This document shows, one piece after another, positions 35,578 to 48,405 of a stretch of DNA of 64,000 bases. Source of the stretch: Anaeramoeba flamelloides (lineage: Eukaryota > Metamonada > Anaeramoebidae); NCBI GenBank assembly GCA_027625915.1, contig JANTQA010000047.1:10230001-10294000 (forward strand), written 5' to 3'. Position 1 is the stretch's first letter, and each line of letters begins with the position of its first letter. The position numbers and the translations under genes were made by a program. The notes beneath the pieces were generated by a model. That model had not been told where the DNA came from and did not search any database. It saw only the letters and a program-made list of their open reading frames with translations.

Positions 35578-38500
35578 AGGCTCATCCAAATAAATAAATA
35601 AAAATTTAAAAAAGTAATTTTAAAATATTATTTTGATATACACTAATGTTTATCTTTTGTCTTTCATTCTTTTCTTTCTTTATATTTTTATTTATACTCT
35701 TTATTATTAATTATTTATTAACGAATCTAATTAATGCTTTCTTTATGATAAATATAAAACATTTTTTTTTAAAGTTGCTAAAAAATCTGTTTACAATTAT
35801 CAACTTTTTTTTTTATTAAAACTTAAAAATACAAATCAAGTGAGTTTTCCATCTAAATGTGGCAAATTCGCCAATATTGTTACTTATTCGCAAAAGATTC
35901 ATATTTTTCATGGATATGTCCTTTTTTCGCAAATATTTATACTTTTTCTTTGGAAAAGTCAGTTTTTTTACGGAAAAGTACTATTTTTTCATGAATAAAA
36001 TAGATCTAATAATAGGATTTGTTTGAAAAATACCAAATCGATAAAAGATCTGGTTGTTTCAGATCTCCTTTTAAAAAAATTTTATTTTTTGTTAAACAAG
36101 ACCAAAATAAAAGATTTAAAACTATGAATTTTAATTTGTTTGATTTAGAGATCAGAACAAAATCAAAAGAGAGTAAAAGTAAAATAATTTTTTTCACATA
36201 AGAATTCAAAATTCTGAATTTAAATATAAAGAATTAATTAACAACCAATCAAGAAAAATAAGTTTAAATCTAGAATAAAAATGTTTTTTAAAAACAATTT
36301 TTTTTTTAAAGTGAAATTCTTTAGAATAAAGAGAAGTTTATATAAGATACTGGTGAAATATTAAAAAAAAACGAACCATTCAATTTTTGGATTGAAATTT
36401 CTCCAAAAAATGTAAAGCTAAGATAAGAAGAAGAACAAAAAGAAGTAAACAAACCTTTCAAATAATCATTCTTATTGGGTAATTATATGATTCCGATATT
36501 AAAAAAGTTTGAAAAATTGGACATCTCTTTGAGTATTCCAGATATTTTTAATAAAATTGTCCAACAAGGAATAAACACATATTGATAATCAATGAAGTTT
36601 TAGTTGTATATAAATTGATTTTATTTTAACTGTAATATAAAATACCGTGGTATTTTGAGAAATGATAATTTACTTTAAGATTTTAAAAGAGTTGATGGTA
36701 AGGATAAGTAAATTTGCTAACAAAATCAAAACAGAATTCAGTAATTATTTTTGTTTTATATTGATTTAGATTATAGTTTTTTGTTTATTTTATAAAAATA
36801 ATTTGTTTCGGACAGAAGTTTTGTGATAAAATTATAAACTTATAAATAGGTGTCTTCAAAAAAAACTTGATAAAGATACTGCTTTGATAATTCTAAAAAG
36901 TTCAGGAGATTTAAATACAAATATTGTATTTAAAAATTATCATTTTTTTTTTTTTTTTCAGAATTGGTTATTTGATAATACTTTTTCGGTTTAATCACTT
37001 TTTCAATAGAAAAAATATCTATTTGGAAAAATTCATTAATTTTCAAATAAATGCCATTCAAATTGAAGAATTATCTTATTGTGTATTCTATTCTTTAAGA
37101 TGAAATACAATAATTTTTTAAAAAATCATTATTGTTTTTTCCAAAATTTGTTTATTGAAATTATTTTTAAAGTTGAATTAATTTTTTTAAAGTTATTATA
37201 TATATATATACATCACATATATGACGATTTCTTTGATGTCATGAAACGTGTTGGCGCACGTGTGAGCGACGCGTAAAAATCGTTTATCTGATATATATAT
37301 ATATATATATATCAGATTTTTTTTACAGGAAAAACAAAAAAAAGGGCGTATTCGGTGAGTTTCGAAAAGGTATTTTAAAGAGGTATTACCTCAATTCATG
37401 TTTACTCAAGATTAATTTATTTATTCTCATATATCTAAAAAATACTTCATAATTGAAACCAAAAAAAAAATAAACAAATAAAATACAAAAATAATTAAAA
37501 CAATCGAAAGAAAAATTTATTGTATGTATTTATTTTGGCTTGTTATCAAAAAAAAAAATTATCGAAAATTTTTAATGTAATTTAATATATTTTGATGTAA
37601 GGTAATACTTTTGTAAAATAAAATTTAAGAATGATCACAAAAAAAAAAATAAAAGTATAAACAAAAAAAAAAATCAATTAAATACTAATGAGTTTGAATC
37701 AAATTTACCGGATACTTTAATTTTGGCCTTCTCTTCACATGAATTTAGTTTTTGACTTTTCTTTTTTACTTGTTCATCAATTTTCCCTTGTTGTGTGAAA
37801 GTAAATAAATACTAGAATCACTACGTAAAATTTAAAGAAATAATATTATAATTCTAAAAAGTAATTTAAAAGGTAAAAGGTATTAATACTTATGTTAACA
37901 CATTCAAAGAATGTGTTAACACTATTTAAACAAAGAAATATTTTTTTAAAAGAGTAATAATAATTGTTTACAAAAAAGCAACAATAAGAATTGTTCGGAA
38001 AACATTTTGTAAAAAAGTTAATAATAAAAAATGAAATCATTTTTAAAACATAACATCATTAAGGATTCCTGGGGAAATAACTTTTTAGAAACAAGAAATG
38101 TGATTATGGGTTATGTAAAAAATAGGGGTAAAACTGGTTTTATATTTAAGAAAAAAAAAATTAATCCACTTTTATTACTCATAAGTTGAAGGAGAATTCA
38201 CATGATGAAAAATAATTATTGATCACATTTTCCATTTAGTGATTTTAAAAAAAAAATTTTGTTTAATAATTTTTAATATTTTTTTTTTTATGATCAATAA
38301 AAATTTATATTGGGAGATTTAATCAAAAATAAAAAAAAAAAATTAGGTGAGCTAATCTAATATCATGAGTAAAAAAGTGAAATTTTAGCTTACTTTTCAA
38401 CCATAAATAGTATTTTTTTCGAAAAAAATAATTCTTTAACTGAGTGTGTAAAGTTTTTAGAATTTTCAAGAGTTAGAAAACGGAAATGCACTTTGTATTG

Positions 38501-38587
38501 TTTTTTGTATTTTTAAAATAGAATATCAAACTATTCCCATGGTTTTAAATATAAAGTCTCACACTTAAATGAGAAATCGTAAATATC
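35578..38587. other. Gene-poor AT-rich DNA with one CpG-rich patch
   Basis: Mostly featureless. At 37237-37285 there is a short CpG-rich tract (GTTGGCGCACGTGTGAGCGA). It is followed at about 37289-37318 by a perfect 30-bp palindrome ATCTGA(TA)nTCAGAT. A possible minus-strand exon (37786-37709) is described among the findings. No gene is convincing. Confidence 0.5.
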
Positions 38588-38851
38588 ATGTTTTTCCTAA
38601 AATCTTTAAGGCGATTATATCATATCTATCTTTTAATTATCATTTTTTTTTCACTCTTTTTAAGTTTTTTCGTATGCGTTTTTTCATATCCAAGAAACAA
38701 AAAGAATGATTTCAAAAGAATTCGAGAACTTTTTCAAAAAAAAAAAAAACGAAAACAACGAATGAAACGAAAAAAACATGTAAAAAAGTCGAAAAAAAGT
38801 GATTTTTTAAATCTTTCGCCGTTTTCAAACGAAAATACGTATTACCTGTGA
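38588..38851 (+). CDS. Doubtful small open frame: hydrophobic start, basic tail
   Basis: An 87-aa frame with a hydrophobic, signal-like first 35 residues (YLLIIIFFSLFLSFFVCVF), then a lysine/arginine-rich part and SDFLNLSPFSNENTYYL before the stop. The basic part uses CGA and AAA codons unusually often for random AT DNA. There is no homologue I recognise, and no neighbouring exon. It could equally be chance. Confidence 0.2.
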   Translation: MFFLKSLRRLYHIYLLIIIFFSLFLSFFVCVFSYPRNKKNDFKRIRELFQKKKKRKQRMKRKKHVKKSKKSDFLNLSPFSNENTYYL

Positions 38852-38875
38852 TATATATATATATATATATAAACT

Positions 38876-39077
38876 CTTTTTCAAAAATTGTGACTCACCT
38901 GAAATAATAAATTGAAAACAAAAATTATCCTTTAGTATTCAAAAACAATTAATAATTACATATGATTTGTAATTCTCTTTTAAGTCATTCTAAATCTATA
39001 AAAGCCTGATATATTAAAAATTTAATAAAATAAAACTAAAAACTATAAAAAGGTGAGTCACAATTTTTGAAATGAGC
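38876..39077. repeat. Short inverted repeat, probable MITE
   Basis: CAAAAATTGTGACTCACC at about 38880 is repeated inverted as GGTGAGTCACAATTTTTG at about 39053, about 155 bp apart. A third, changed copy of the right arm (GTGAGTCAAAATTTATG) lies at 39426. No clear target duplication was found. Confidence 0.5.
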
Positions 39078-41240
39078 ATTACCCATTTTTTATTACTGAA
39101 CTTTCACTGTAAAAAAGTTGAACAACAATATTTTTTATGAATAATTAAATTCATTTTCAAAGACATTAGATCGTCTCAATTTTCTTAGTGATTATTTGTC
39201 TTTTCGAAGATCTCTTTTTTTTTTCCACATGATCTTTTAAAAAAAAAAAAGAAAAAAGAAAAAGTATAAAAAGAAAAAGAAAAACAAAAGAAAAACAAAA
39301 ATTTGAAAAAGCAAAACTAAAATTTGCAAAATTAGAAAAAATGATTCTGATCCAAAAATTTGAAAATATTTTTTGTTAAGAATACTGGAATAAACCTTCA
39401 AAACTGCTTCCATTAACATTATAAAGTGAGTCAAAATTTATGAAAAATAGTTTACATGTATCATTTCATGCTAAGTTATTTTTTTAACAAAGTAAACTAT
39501 ATTTAAATGGGATACTTGAATTATTATTTATTATAGACTTTTAGATCGAAAATACTCATTATTATGAATATTTTTTTTCATTTTTCTCTATTTACTTCAG
39601 AAATTATATAAGAAATATTTTTTTCTTTCTCTCTTTTTATCATTTTGATTTATTTCTGATAAACAATTTGATAATAAATTTTATTTTTTACATATGAAAA
39701 CTTTCTAAAATATTTTCTAGATAATTCTTTTAATAGTTTTGGAAAAAAAAATCTTATTTATTAGAACTCTTTTTAAAAATTAAACAAATTATATTCAAAG
39801 ATGTATTAAAATACACATTAATTTAAAAATAGCAAAATATCATTTTTATACACTTTATAGTTCTTTTAAAATCTTTATTTGGTTATTATTAACATAGTAT
39901 TCAATATATTAATTATTCTTCAAAAATAAGTATAAGACTAAAATATGGTTTTTTATTTCAATATATCAATTCATTTAACAACTGTTTAATTATTTAAAAT
40001 TATTTAGACTATGAATACAAGATTTAAATTAAAAATAATGATACCTAGCTTGATATATATTTTAAAATTCTTTTGCGTTTGAATATTTAATGATTTTATA
40101 ATAGTATAAAAAATATTTTGAATTAGAAAAATAGTTAATTGATGAATATATAAATTACTTCAAATTAACAATAAATTTTGAAAAATGAATCTAAATCAAA
40201 CAAATTAAATAAATTATTTGATTAAAAGATAATTTTCTTTTTGTTTCGATATAGTTGGTGGGTAGTTTGGAACCATATATTAACAATAAAAATAAATTAA
40301 TAAATAACTAATAAATTCCATCATAATATAAAAATTAACAAATGAGAAAAAATACAAGTGTTTTATCAAGATTCTGGGTACATTCTATATTTATATTTTT
40401 TCATGTTAAATCCTATTTTTGGTACAGTAATTGTGTAAAAACAGTAATTTGAATTCACAGTATTTTAGAATAAGGTAAATATAACACGAGAGAAAATAAT
40501 TTTTTATTATAATATCTTTTTTCTTTATGATCTCACCTGTACTATTCCTTTGAACATTTTTAAAGTGGTCTAATTAGAGTAAGAGTGTAATTCTATAATT
40601 ATAAAATTTCAAATTTTTTATTAATTTTTAATTGGATCTCAAAACTTAATTTTTTTCTTTTGGTTGTGTTTTGTTTGATTTTTTGTATTTCTAGATATTT
40701 TTGGAAAATAATTTATTAAATCTTTTTCTACACATAAAATAAAATACCAAAATATAATGTTGAGATAGGAATAAAAGTTAAATCATTTAACATTTCCCAA
40801 ATTAGATAAGCGAATTCAACTTAACATTCTAAAAGATTTTTTTTTCTATTTTACTTTTAAAAAAAATGGAATTAATTCTATTTACAAGTAATATTTTGAT
40901 CTAAAAAATCACATAGACACAACCAAAAAAAAAAATACAGTTTTCAGATCATGGAAAATTTGTAAAAAAGTGAAAATGTTGACTTTATTTTTATTACTCC
41001 CTTAATAAAATTTTTCTCTTTATCAAAGAATCGTATTTTCGATCTTATTATATCCTCAAAGATTTTTAATGATATTTTCAAATAGCCTTCCAAAATATTT
41101 AACAAACATCGTAAAATGTGAAAGAATTCCAAATTTGATATCATTAGGTGAACAAAAATGAATAAAATTAGAGAATATAATTATTTGTTAATTCTTATTT
41201 TTATTAAATTGAGTAACTTTTTAATATAAAATAAATAAAA

Positions 41241-41272
<32 letters not shown>

Positions 41273-41388
41273 AAAGAAAAAATAAAAATAGATTAAAAAA
41301 TAGTGAAAAAGATTAAAAAAATATTTTGTTCGTAAATGTCAAAAATAATTAAAAATAAATAAATAGATAAAAAAAAAAAAATTGATAA
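39078..41388. other. AT-rich DNA downstream of the ferlin gene
   Basis: Includes an (AAAG)n microsatellite at about 41238-41276. Nothing else is recognised. Confidence 0.5.
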
Positions 41389-44300
41389 TTAAAAGATTGT
41401 CTTTAGATAAATGACTATAAACATTATCAAAATGATTATACAACACAAAGCAGCACACAAAAGTTTACCCTTATGTTTATTAAATCCGATCACAGCATAT
41501 TTATCGAGTCTCCAGGGTGCAAAGGAGTCATATGGGCGTACTGGTTTATCTAAAAAGGGGTTAGAATTTGGGTCCTTTCTACCAAAGCCTGCCGGTTTTG
41601 ATTCTGCCTCTGCCTGTGTCAATATTTCAAGAGAAATTTCAATTTGGCCTTGGTCGTCTTCAAAATTGGGATGCAAAAGAGAAATGAATTGCTTTTTGAT
41701 AGTTTGTGCGCTTTTATTTTTGTATGCCCTTCTGCATAGCCCTGTCAAATTGATGTTTGCCTCGCCGATGGAATCGTTTGGGTTTAAAATGTCCTTGTCC
41801 CATAGTTGCAATTTCAGCCTCGCGACCCTAGCTGGCAGCTCAATGGGGAACTTGTATCTCCAGTTAAAGGCGCCCTTGCCGTCCTTGCTTCTCCAATGGA
41901 TATCAGAGGATTGCTTTTTGCCCTCGTTCATCTGGCAGGTGACAAAGATGTCGGACATGTTTTTGTCCTTGAACACGACGTCCTTCGTGTTCCAAACGAT
42001 CGCCCTGATTTCGAATTGGTCTGGCTTGGGTGGTTCGAGGGGCGTTTGTGGCGTTCTGGCAGCTTGCTCTTCGGTTAATATTTCAAGCCACATCTCCACT
42101 TTCCCCTGGGGGTTTGAGCTCGTTGGCGCCCATAAAGTCCTATATTCCACTGGCTTTGGCTTCATGTTCTTCCAGTCTTCGCAGAACCATCTATTTTCCA
42201 AATCAATGACTGTTTCGCCGATGAGATCATCAGAGCTCACACGATCCCAATCCCAGACCTGGATCTTTAAAACGGAATCGCCGGGCAGGGTGCAGGGTAA
42301 CTCGTAGCATTTAAAGAAGTTGGGGCATAGGGACTTCTTGTGGTAATTCTTGCGGTCGTTTATTTTATTGGCCTTGCCGCTCCCATTGGAAATTATGATA
42401 TATGGATCGCTGGTGCCATTGGAATCCTTTGGAACAAAATGCAGGCCCCGTAAAATGTATGCTCTTACTATGAGCCGCTGCGGGGTAAACAATTTTTTTA
42501 AATCCAGCTCCTGTGGCGCCTCCTTTATTGTTTCGACGTCATAGATTTTGATATTGCCCTTAAACTGGCCAACCGTTCGCGTTGTGTTGGGATTCCGGCT
42601 TTTGTCTTTAAACATTTTTTCAAAGGTGGACAGCCCTCTGATTTTGCCCCGAGTCAACGAGTATTCATGGAACGGTAATGCTTCCAATTCGTGTTCCAAT
42701 TCATATTTGGATTTGTTCCTGCCAGATTTAGGGTCCTTGTATCCATATCCTCCGTCTTCATCTGATTTATCGGCTAATTCCTCGAGGAACATTTCTCGTA
42801 CCTCGGGGATCGTTCTGAGACCAACAAAGCCCAATTTCGATTTTTTGGTCTCAAAAATGACTCTTGCAAATTCCCTTTGGTTGACTTCCTCAATGTTTTG
42901 TGGGATAATGTCAATTTCTTCATCGCTGTCGTCGCCGTCTTTGTTGTTTTCGTCGTCCTCATCGCCAGAAAAAAAATCGCCCTCCGCCTCGGCACCTGGG
43001 ATTTGATCGATCTTCTTGGGCAAATTTTCCATTTTGAGAGGCACATCGGCCCATGGGATGAAGGGCGCCAATGAGATCGCGCCTGTGCCCACTAAGGGGT
43101 TGCCCATTCTGCCTTTATCATAGACCCTAATATTCAGATCGGATGCAAATAAATGGTTAATTGGTATTTTGGTGACAAACTGAAAGCTTTCCAAATGGTT
43201 TGGATTTGAGCCAGTTGGCAATTTGCTTGGCTTGGTTGAGAGTGTTATTTTGTTTGATTCACTTTTTTTCCGTTTTTTTTTCTTTTTTGTCTTTTTTTTT
43301 TTTCTTTTTTTTTTCCCATTGAGAGTGCTTGTTTCTTCGGTTTCTTCTTCCTTTTCTGGTGGCGAAGATATTCCCATTTCGATAAATGGCTTTTGAATTT
43401 TTCTCATTTGGTAAGGCAACAAATCCCTTAGCCCAACTGCAGACAGCTCGATTACGCATGTTTTATAGTCTGGTATTAACGAGGGTATTGGGAAGTTTTT
43501 GCGCTCATGGTATGGGATCAATTGGAACGAAGCCAATATTTTACCGTAGGTGATCTCGGGGTCGTCCATATAGAGATCATACCAAACCGGTGCAGAGGGG
43601 AAGGTCGAGGATAGCGATGTGGTATTGACATCAAATCTACCGAGCAGGTCATCGCTGGAAACCTTATCCCAATCGTAGCACATCACGGAAATGTTTGGTG
43701 CCAGGTTGATTGGATCAGGGAGCTCCACTGGGATCACGACGGTTTCAAACCAGTTAGGGTTGAGGGTCTCTTGGATTATTTGGGTTTTGGCATTGTACCT
43801 GCCAATCCTGACTCTGCAATAGGGATCGCTGAGCCCATTTTTATCGGCTGGTGGCAATTGCTTTCCCTGGAAAATGTGTGCCCTCAATTCGTATTTGGTT
43901 TGCCTTGGCTTGATTAGCTTTGATCGAGGATATCGTTGCGCTTCCTGCCTTTTGCCTATTTCTAATTTGGACAGAAGAAATCCCGGTATCACGCCATCTT
44001 TAAATGTAGACGACTTCTTATCTGGCAAAATGCCGCCCCACGTTGGCTTTTTATCAAAGCCAAGGCAATCAGCAAAGGGGATTTTTAAGTATCCGATTCT
44101 TGCCTTCCCGAGAACTTTATTCTTGAGATAAATGTTAACAAAGACAAACGGGCACTGTGTCAAGTCCTTTGGTAGGGCAATCTCCTTTTCGGGTATTTGT
44201 TGATACCATGTTGCCACGCCCTTCTTACATTTGGCCTTTTTACTTGAGATTTTGTAATTACCAATCAGAACTTCAATGTACACCGTTTCCAATGCCTTTG

Positions 44301-47300
44301 TTTTGAGTTCGCACGCCTCAAATATATCAAACCTCACTTGGTAGATTTCATTTACTGGATCCCTTGCTGGCGACGTGGTGCCAGTTCCCAGTCGTGGATT
44401 CTCCGCTTGATCTGTTGCAATTGCAATCAATGCCCTTCCCTTGTACACAGTTTCATCTGTAATTCCCTTTTTAAACATTGTTCTTGTTTTCGTTTTTGGT
44501 GGGCCATAAAAATTGATCCATCGTGGTGGCATCTCTTCTAGTTGAATGTCGGTGAACCTAAAATACGCAGAACTAATCAAATCATTTGACTTTGTTTTCT
44601 TTTCCCAATCATATAATTGTAATTCGATCATATTGGAGAGAGTGGGGGTGAAAACTGGGATTCTTAATTCCTCATTCCAAACGGGGCTGAATGTCTTTTT
44701 TTTAACCTTGGACCTGACTTCGATATTGCCTCCAAATCTTACAGAAACAAATGGATCTGCTTTCCCAAATCGATCCATCTTTGGTAAATGCTCGGCTTTG
44801 TAACAATACACTTTTAAATGATATCCTTGAGACTCGATTTCAGGTGGCCTTAAAATTAAAGATTGTAAATCTTGATTATTTTCATCAACTTCTTCGTCAT
44901 CAATTCCATAACTTTCATGTGTTTTTGATTGATCCCCTGGTCCTAAGACAATTACACTAACTTTTAAAAAACCTTGCCCTTTTTTATTTTTGTTTTTTGT
45001 TTTTTTATTTTTGTTTTTTGTTTTGTGTTTTTTTATTTTTGTTTTTTTAATTTTTGATTTTGGATTTTTTGATTTTTTGAATTTATTTTTTATTTATTTT
45101 TTATAAACCCAAATTATTAATGAAATGATAATTATTTTATTTTTTTGTTTAGGGAGTTGGAATTATTTGTATTAAAAGATATTTTAATTTTATTAATTTT
45201 TTTTTTTTGTGAATAAAAATATTGAATTTTTTTAATATTTATTATTAAAGAAATGATGTTTAGATATTTTTTAGTCTTTAAAATTATTGTAAAAAAATTT
45301 TTAATAAATCATGAGTAAAAAAAATATTTTTAAAATTAATAAAGATGTATTAATTTTAAAAAGATTTAAAGAATAAATTTTGGAAATGTGATGAGAAATT
45401 ATTGACAATTTTTACAAAGACATTTTCATACTTGTGACGAAAAAATTCTTCATTTTTTTGTAATTTTTCTTGTCAATTAATTTAAAATAATCTTTTAGTG
45501 TTAAAAAAAATCTTGTTCTAAAATTTAAATTCAAGTATTGTTTGGGGTAAAACAAAAATTGGTTCTTTTTTGTTCAATATTCAATAACAAAAAAAAAAAG
45601 AGAAGTGATAAACTTATGATTTTTAAGAAATGAACGTCACCCTAGATTCGACGATGAGTAAAGTATACTGTAATTGAAAGTAAATGATATTAGTACCTCA
45701 ATTGATAAAATGGATATAATATATATATATTTTGAATATTATTGAACAATAAAATATTAGATTTTTATACTACGGATCTCAATTAAAAATTCTTTTCCTT
45801 GTCCGAAGTTTATTTTTTTTAATTACTTTTCAAAATCGTAAAAAGATAAGAAACTCAAAATAATTGTGTTCCAGTATTTAAAAATTAACAAGTCGAACTA
45901 TTCAAAAGTAACTATTTTTTCAATTTTTTAATTTTAAGATTTATTCAATAATTATTAATATAAAAAACCAAAGAATGATTATTTTTATTTCCTTTCTATC
46001 GAGTTAGTTGTATTATCAATATATTTACATTCTGTGAAAATAATTTTTAAAAATAATCTCAGTTCGTTAATTATTTCATTAGTTAAAGAAATTGTTTTTT
46101 TTTAGCAACTTATCTACATTTCGTTACAAATTTAAGAAAGATATTTTGAAACTTTCGAAATCTGAATATTGATGGATCAACTATTAAATATGTCTCGAAA
46201 TGAAGATTGTTTTCTGAAAAATCTTTTCGTTTTTTACTAATATAATGATCTTTTTTAATTGAAAAGATCAACAAATATATGATTTTACGAATCGAATTTT
46301 TTTAGAGACATTTAAACCATGGACAACTAATATAATATGCATTCAATAGCAACATACTTTAATTTTATCCTTCTCTGTGATAGACACTAATCCCTTAAGA
46401 GAAAAAGTTTGATAAAAATTTTTCCATTTTTTTTTGTTTAGATGCTTTTTGTGATTTTAAATTTAATCAATTTTAAATTTTGAACAAGCAAATTGTGTTA
46501 TTTTTTATTTCTACATCAATAATATTGGGATTTAATTTTCGTAATGTTACATGATTATATTCTATTCATTTGTGTCTTTTATGATTTTATTTTGTTGTTG
46601 TTGTTTAGTGATTTTTAGGATTTTTCACATCTCGATCAATTTCGGATAAAAAAAAAAAAAAAATCTTTACAAATTTTATAGATCTTAATAACTCCTAAAT
46701 AATTTAAATATTTCAACTATTTTTGATTTAAATGAGATTCTGAGCCTAAGGTTTTTTTTTGGATGGAACTCAATTTTTTTATTTGAATTTGAGGAAATAA
46801 ATTTTTTTTTTATGGCCACTAATCCCTTAAGAGGGGACCCTCCAAAGTAATTCTTCAAGAACATTTCAAATTCTATCTTTTCATTTTGGTAACGTTTCTT
46901 ATGATCTTTTATCCAAAGATTAAAATAAATTATTTATACAACAAAAAAATGTTGTTTTTTGGTTTTTATTTTTTGTTCTATTGTAAATACCACTTTCCAC
47001 AAAGTAGTAATGAAGAGTGGTATTGGTGAAATTATTGGATTTTACTGTTTTTAGTACTTATGTACTAATAACGGGCTTAAATGAAAAACTAATTGGATAA
47101 GCATCTTCTTAAGTGTGTTTTTAAGGGCTTGGACAGTGAGGTTTTAGAGTAAGTAGGTATTTACAATAGAACAAAAAATAAAAAGCAAAAAAAACTTTTT
47201 TTTTGTTGTCGAAAAAATGTATTTTGATCTTTGGTTAAAAGATCATAAGAATCTTTACAAATTTAAAAGGATAGCATTTGAATTGTATGTGATGAATTAA

Positions 47301-48405
47301 TTTGGAACGTAAATCCTTAACAAACATTTGTTTCATTTCAAATCCAGCCAACTAAAACGGGTTTCCTTTTTCTTTTTCTGTAAAAAATTTTCACAAACAC
47401 AACAATGTCATCAACAAGTAAACAATAAAATGACATAAAAAAAAAATTAAATTTTATAAAAAAAAGTCATCTTGAGATTATTGTTTCTATCGTGGGCACA
47501 ACCAAAATACTGAAATAAAAGACAAAAAAAATTAAAAAGTACAAAAGTAATTCAAGTGTTCAGAAATTGGGCATTACTTGAATTCCCAATTTTCTGACGA
47601 AGAGGAAAAAAATTTTAGTTATCGAATTGGAAAATTTGTTTAACAACAATTGGATGGTTTCTTTTCAAAAGCATAACATTGAAGTTATTTTGTTTGTGAA
47701 ACTAAAATAATCTTTGGGGTTTATTCAATGATTTTTGGAGAGAGTGCATAAGAAAAAAAAAAAAATTATTGAAGATTTACCTCCATCGTTACTGTCAGTG
47801 TCAGTGAGTAAAAGCCATCGGTGCCAAATTTCGTGATCGGTTTCCCCATAAACAAAGGAAGAGTCAAGTTCGTATTGCCCCTTGAGTTTGGACGTTAGTT
47901 TGGTTTTTTTTTTTTTTTTTATTTAGTTTTTTGTTTGTTGGTGATTTAAAAGAAAAATGTTTTTTTAAAAAAAAATAAGAAAAAAAATTTCCTTCATTTT
48001 CTTCTTCTTTCTTGTGAATAAAGAAAAAAAAAAAAAATCAAAACTTACAATTAAAACATTCCTACGAACTGTGTTTGAATCAAGAACCTTAATTGCGATT
48101 TTTTTCTTTTGGAATTCTTCTGGCTTCCATTTGAAATTAAAGAAAAAGAGATGATCAAATGTACAACTTGCTGTGTTCTTGAAAACCTTTGTGTGTTGCT
48201 TGTGTCCATCGATCAAAACCTGAGTTAAAGGATCGGACATTGCGTTCCTTCCTCTTCCCTTTAACCCTCTTGCTTCGATGATGTGTACTTGTATTTGGAA
48301 ATCTGCTCTTCCTTTACCATCCAAATATTTTTTTTCGATTTTAATTAAAGATTTCATATCTTTGTTCGTGACCTGTTTGGATCCATAAGTTTCATTTCTA
48401 GACAT
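41389..48405 (-). CDS. Ferlin, three exons, about 1348 aa, seven C2 domains and C-terminal membrane anchor
   Basis: Ca2+-dependent membrane-fusion and repair protein, anchored by its C-terminus with the rest in the cytosol. Minus-strand exons: 48405-48049, 47880-47781, 44978-41389. Donors are GTAAGT and GTAAAT, and phases join exactly. Exons 1-2 encode the first C2 and the ferlin linker GQYELDSSFVYGETDHEIWH; exon 3 opens with GFLKVSVIVLGPGD, a ferlin hallmark. C2 domains lie at about 37-130, 203-310, 366-480 (degenerate), 513-635, 658-800, 985-1110 and 1140-1270. Calcium-type loops are clear in domains 4 (NGLSDPY, YDWDKVSSDD) and 6 (NGTSDPY, WDWDRVSSDD). A Lys/Arg-rich insert (about 706-725) sits in domain 5, and an acidic stretch around 820-845. 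The anchor is about 1323-1345 (LLCAALCCIIILIMFIVIYL). Exon 3 is far richer in G+C than everything around it. An alternative acceptor at 44974 shortens the protein by one codon pair. Confidence 0.95.
44979..46830. other. Ferlin intron 2, proximal part
   Basis: T-rich near the acceptor, with three to four near-repeats of TTTTTATTTTTGTTTTTTG (44981-45060). The sequence CACTAATCCCTTAAGAG occurs twice in direct orientation (about 46386 and 46818); the second copy abuts the foldback that follows. Confidence 0.5.
46831..47316. mobile_element. TTAA-flanked foldback element (ferlin intron 2)
   Basis: TTAA lies outside both ends (46827-46830 and 47317-47320). The arms, about 46841-46997 and 47150-47306, are reverse complements with moderate divergence. 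Shared blocks include TTTCTTATGATCTTTTA against TAAAAGATCATAAGAATC, and AACAAAAAATA against TATTTTTTGTT. There is no coding sequence. With the elements at 7543 and 50650 it supports a population of piggyBac-type non-autonomous elements. Confidence 0.65.

Noticed and set aside
36019-36209. Overlapping frames on both strands near 36.1 kb
   Set aside because: Low-complexity K/F/L peptides expected by chance in AT-rich DNA; no family match or splice context.
41236-41280. CRISPR-like or satellite array
   Set aside because: It is a plain (AAAG)n microsatellite. Nothing in the window has repeat-spacer structure, and the DNA is eukaryotic.
41411-42307. 298-aa plus-strand open frame
   Set aside because: Runs antisense to conserved ferlin C2 domains; its length follows from the GC-rich codon use of that exon. 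The other plus-strand frames at 42548-43006 and 43874-44131 are the same effect.
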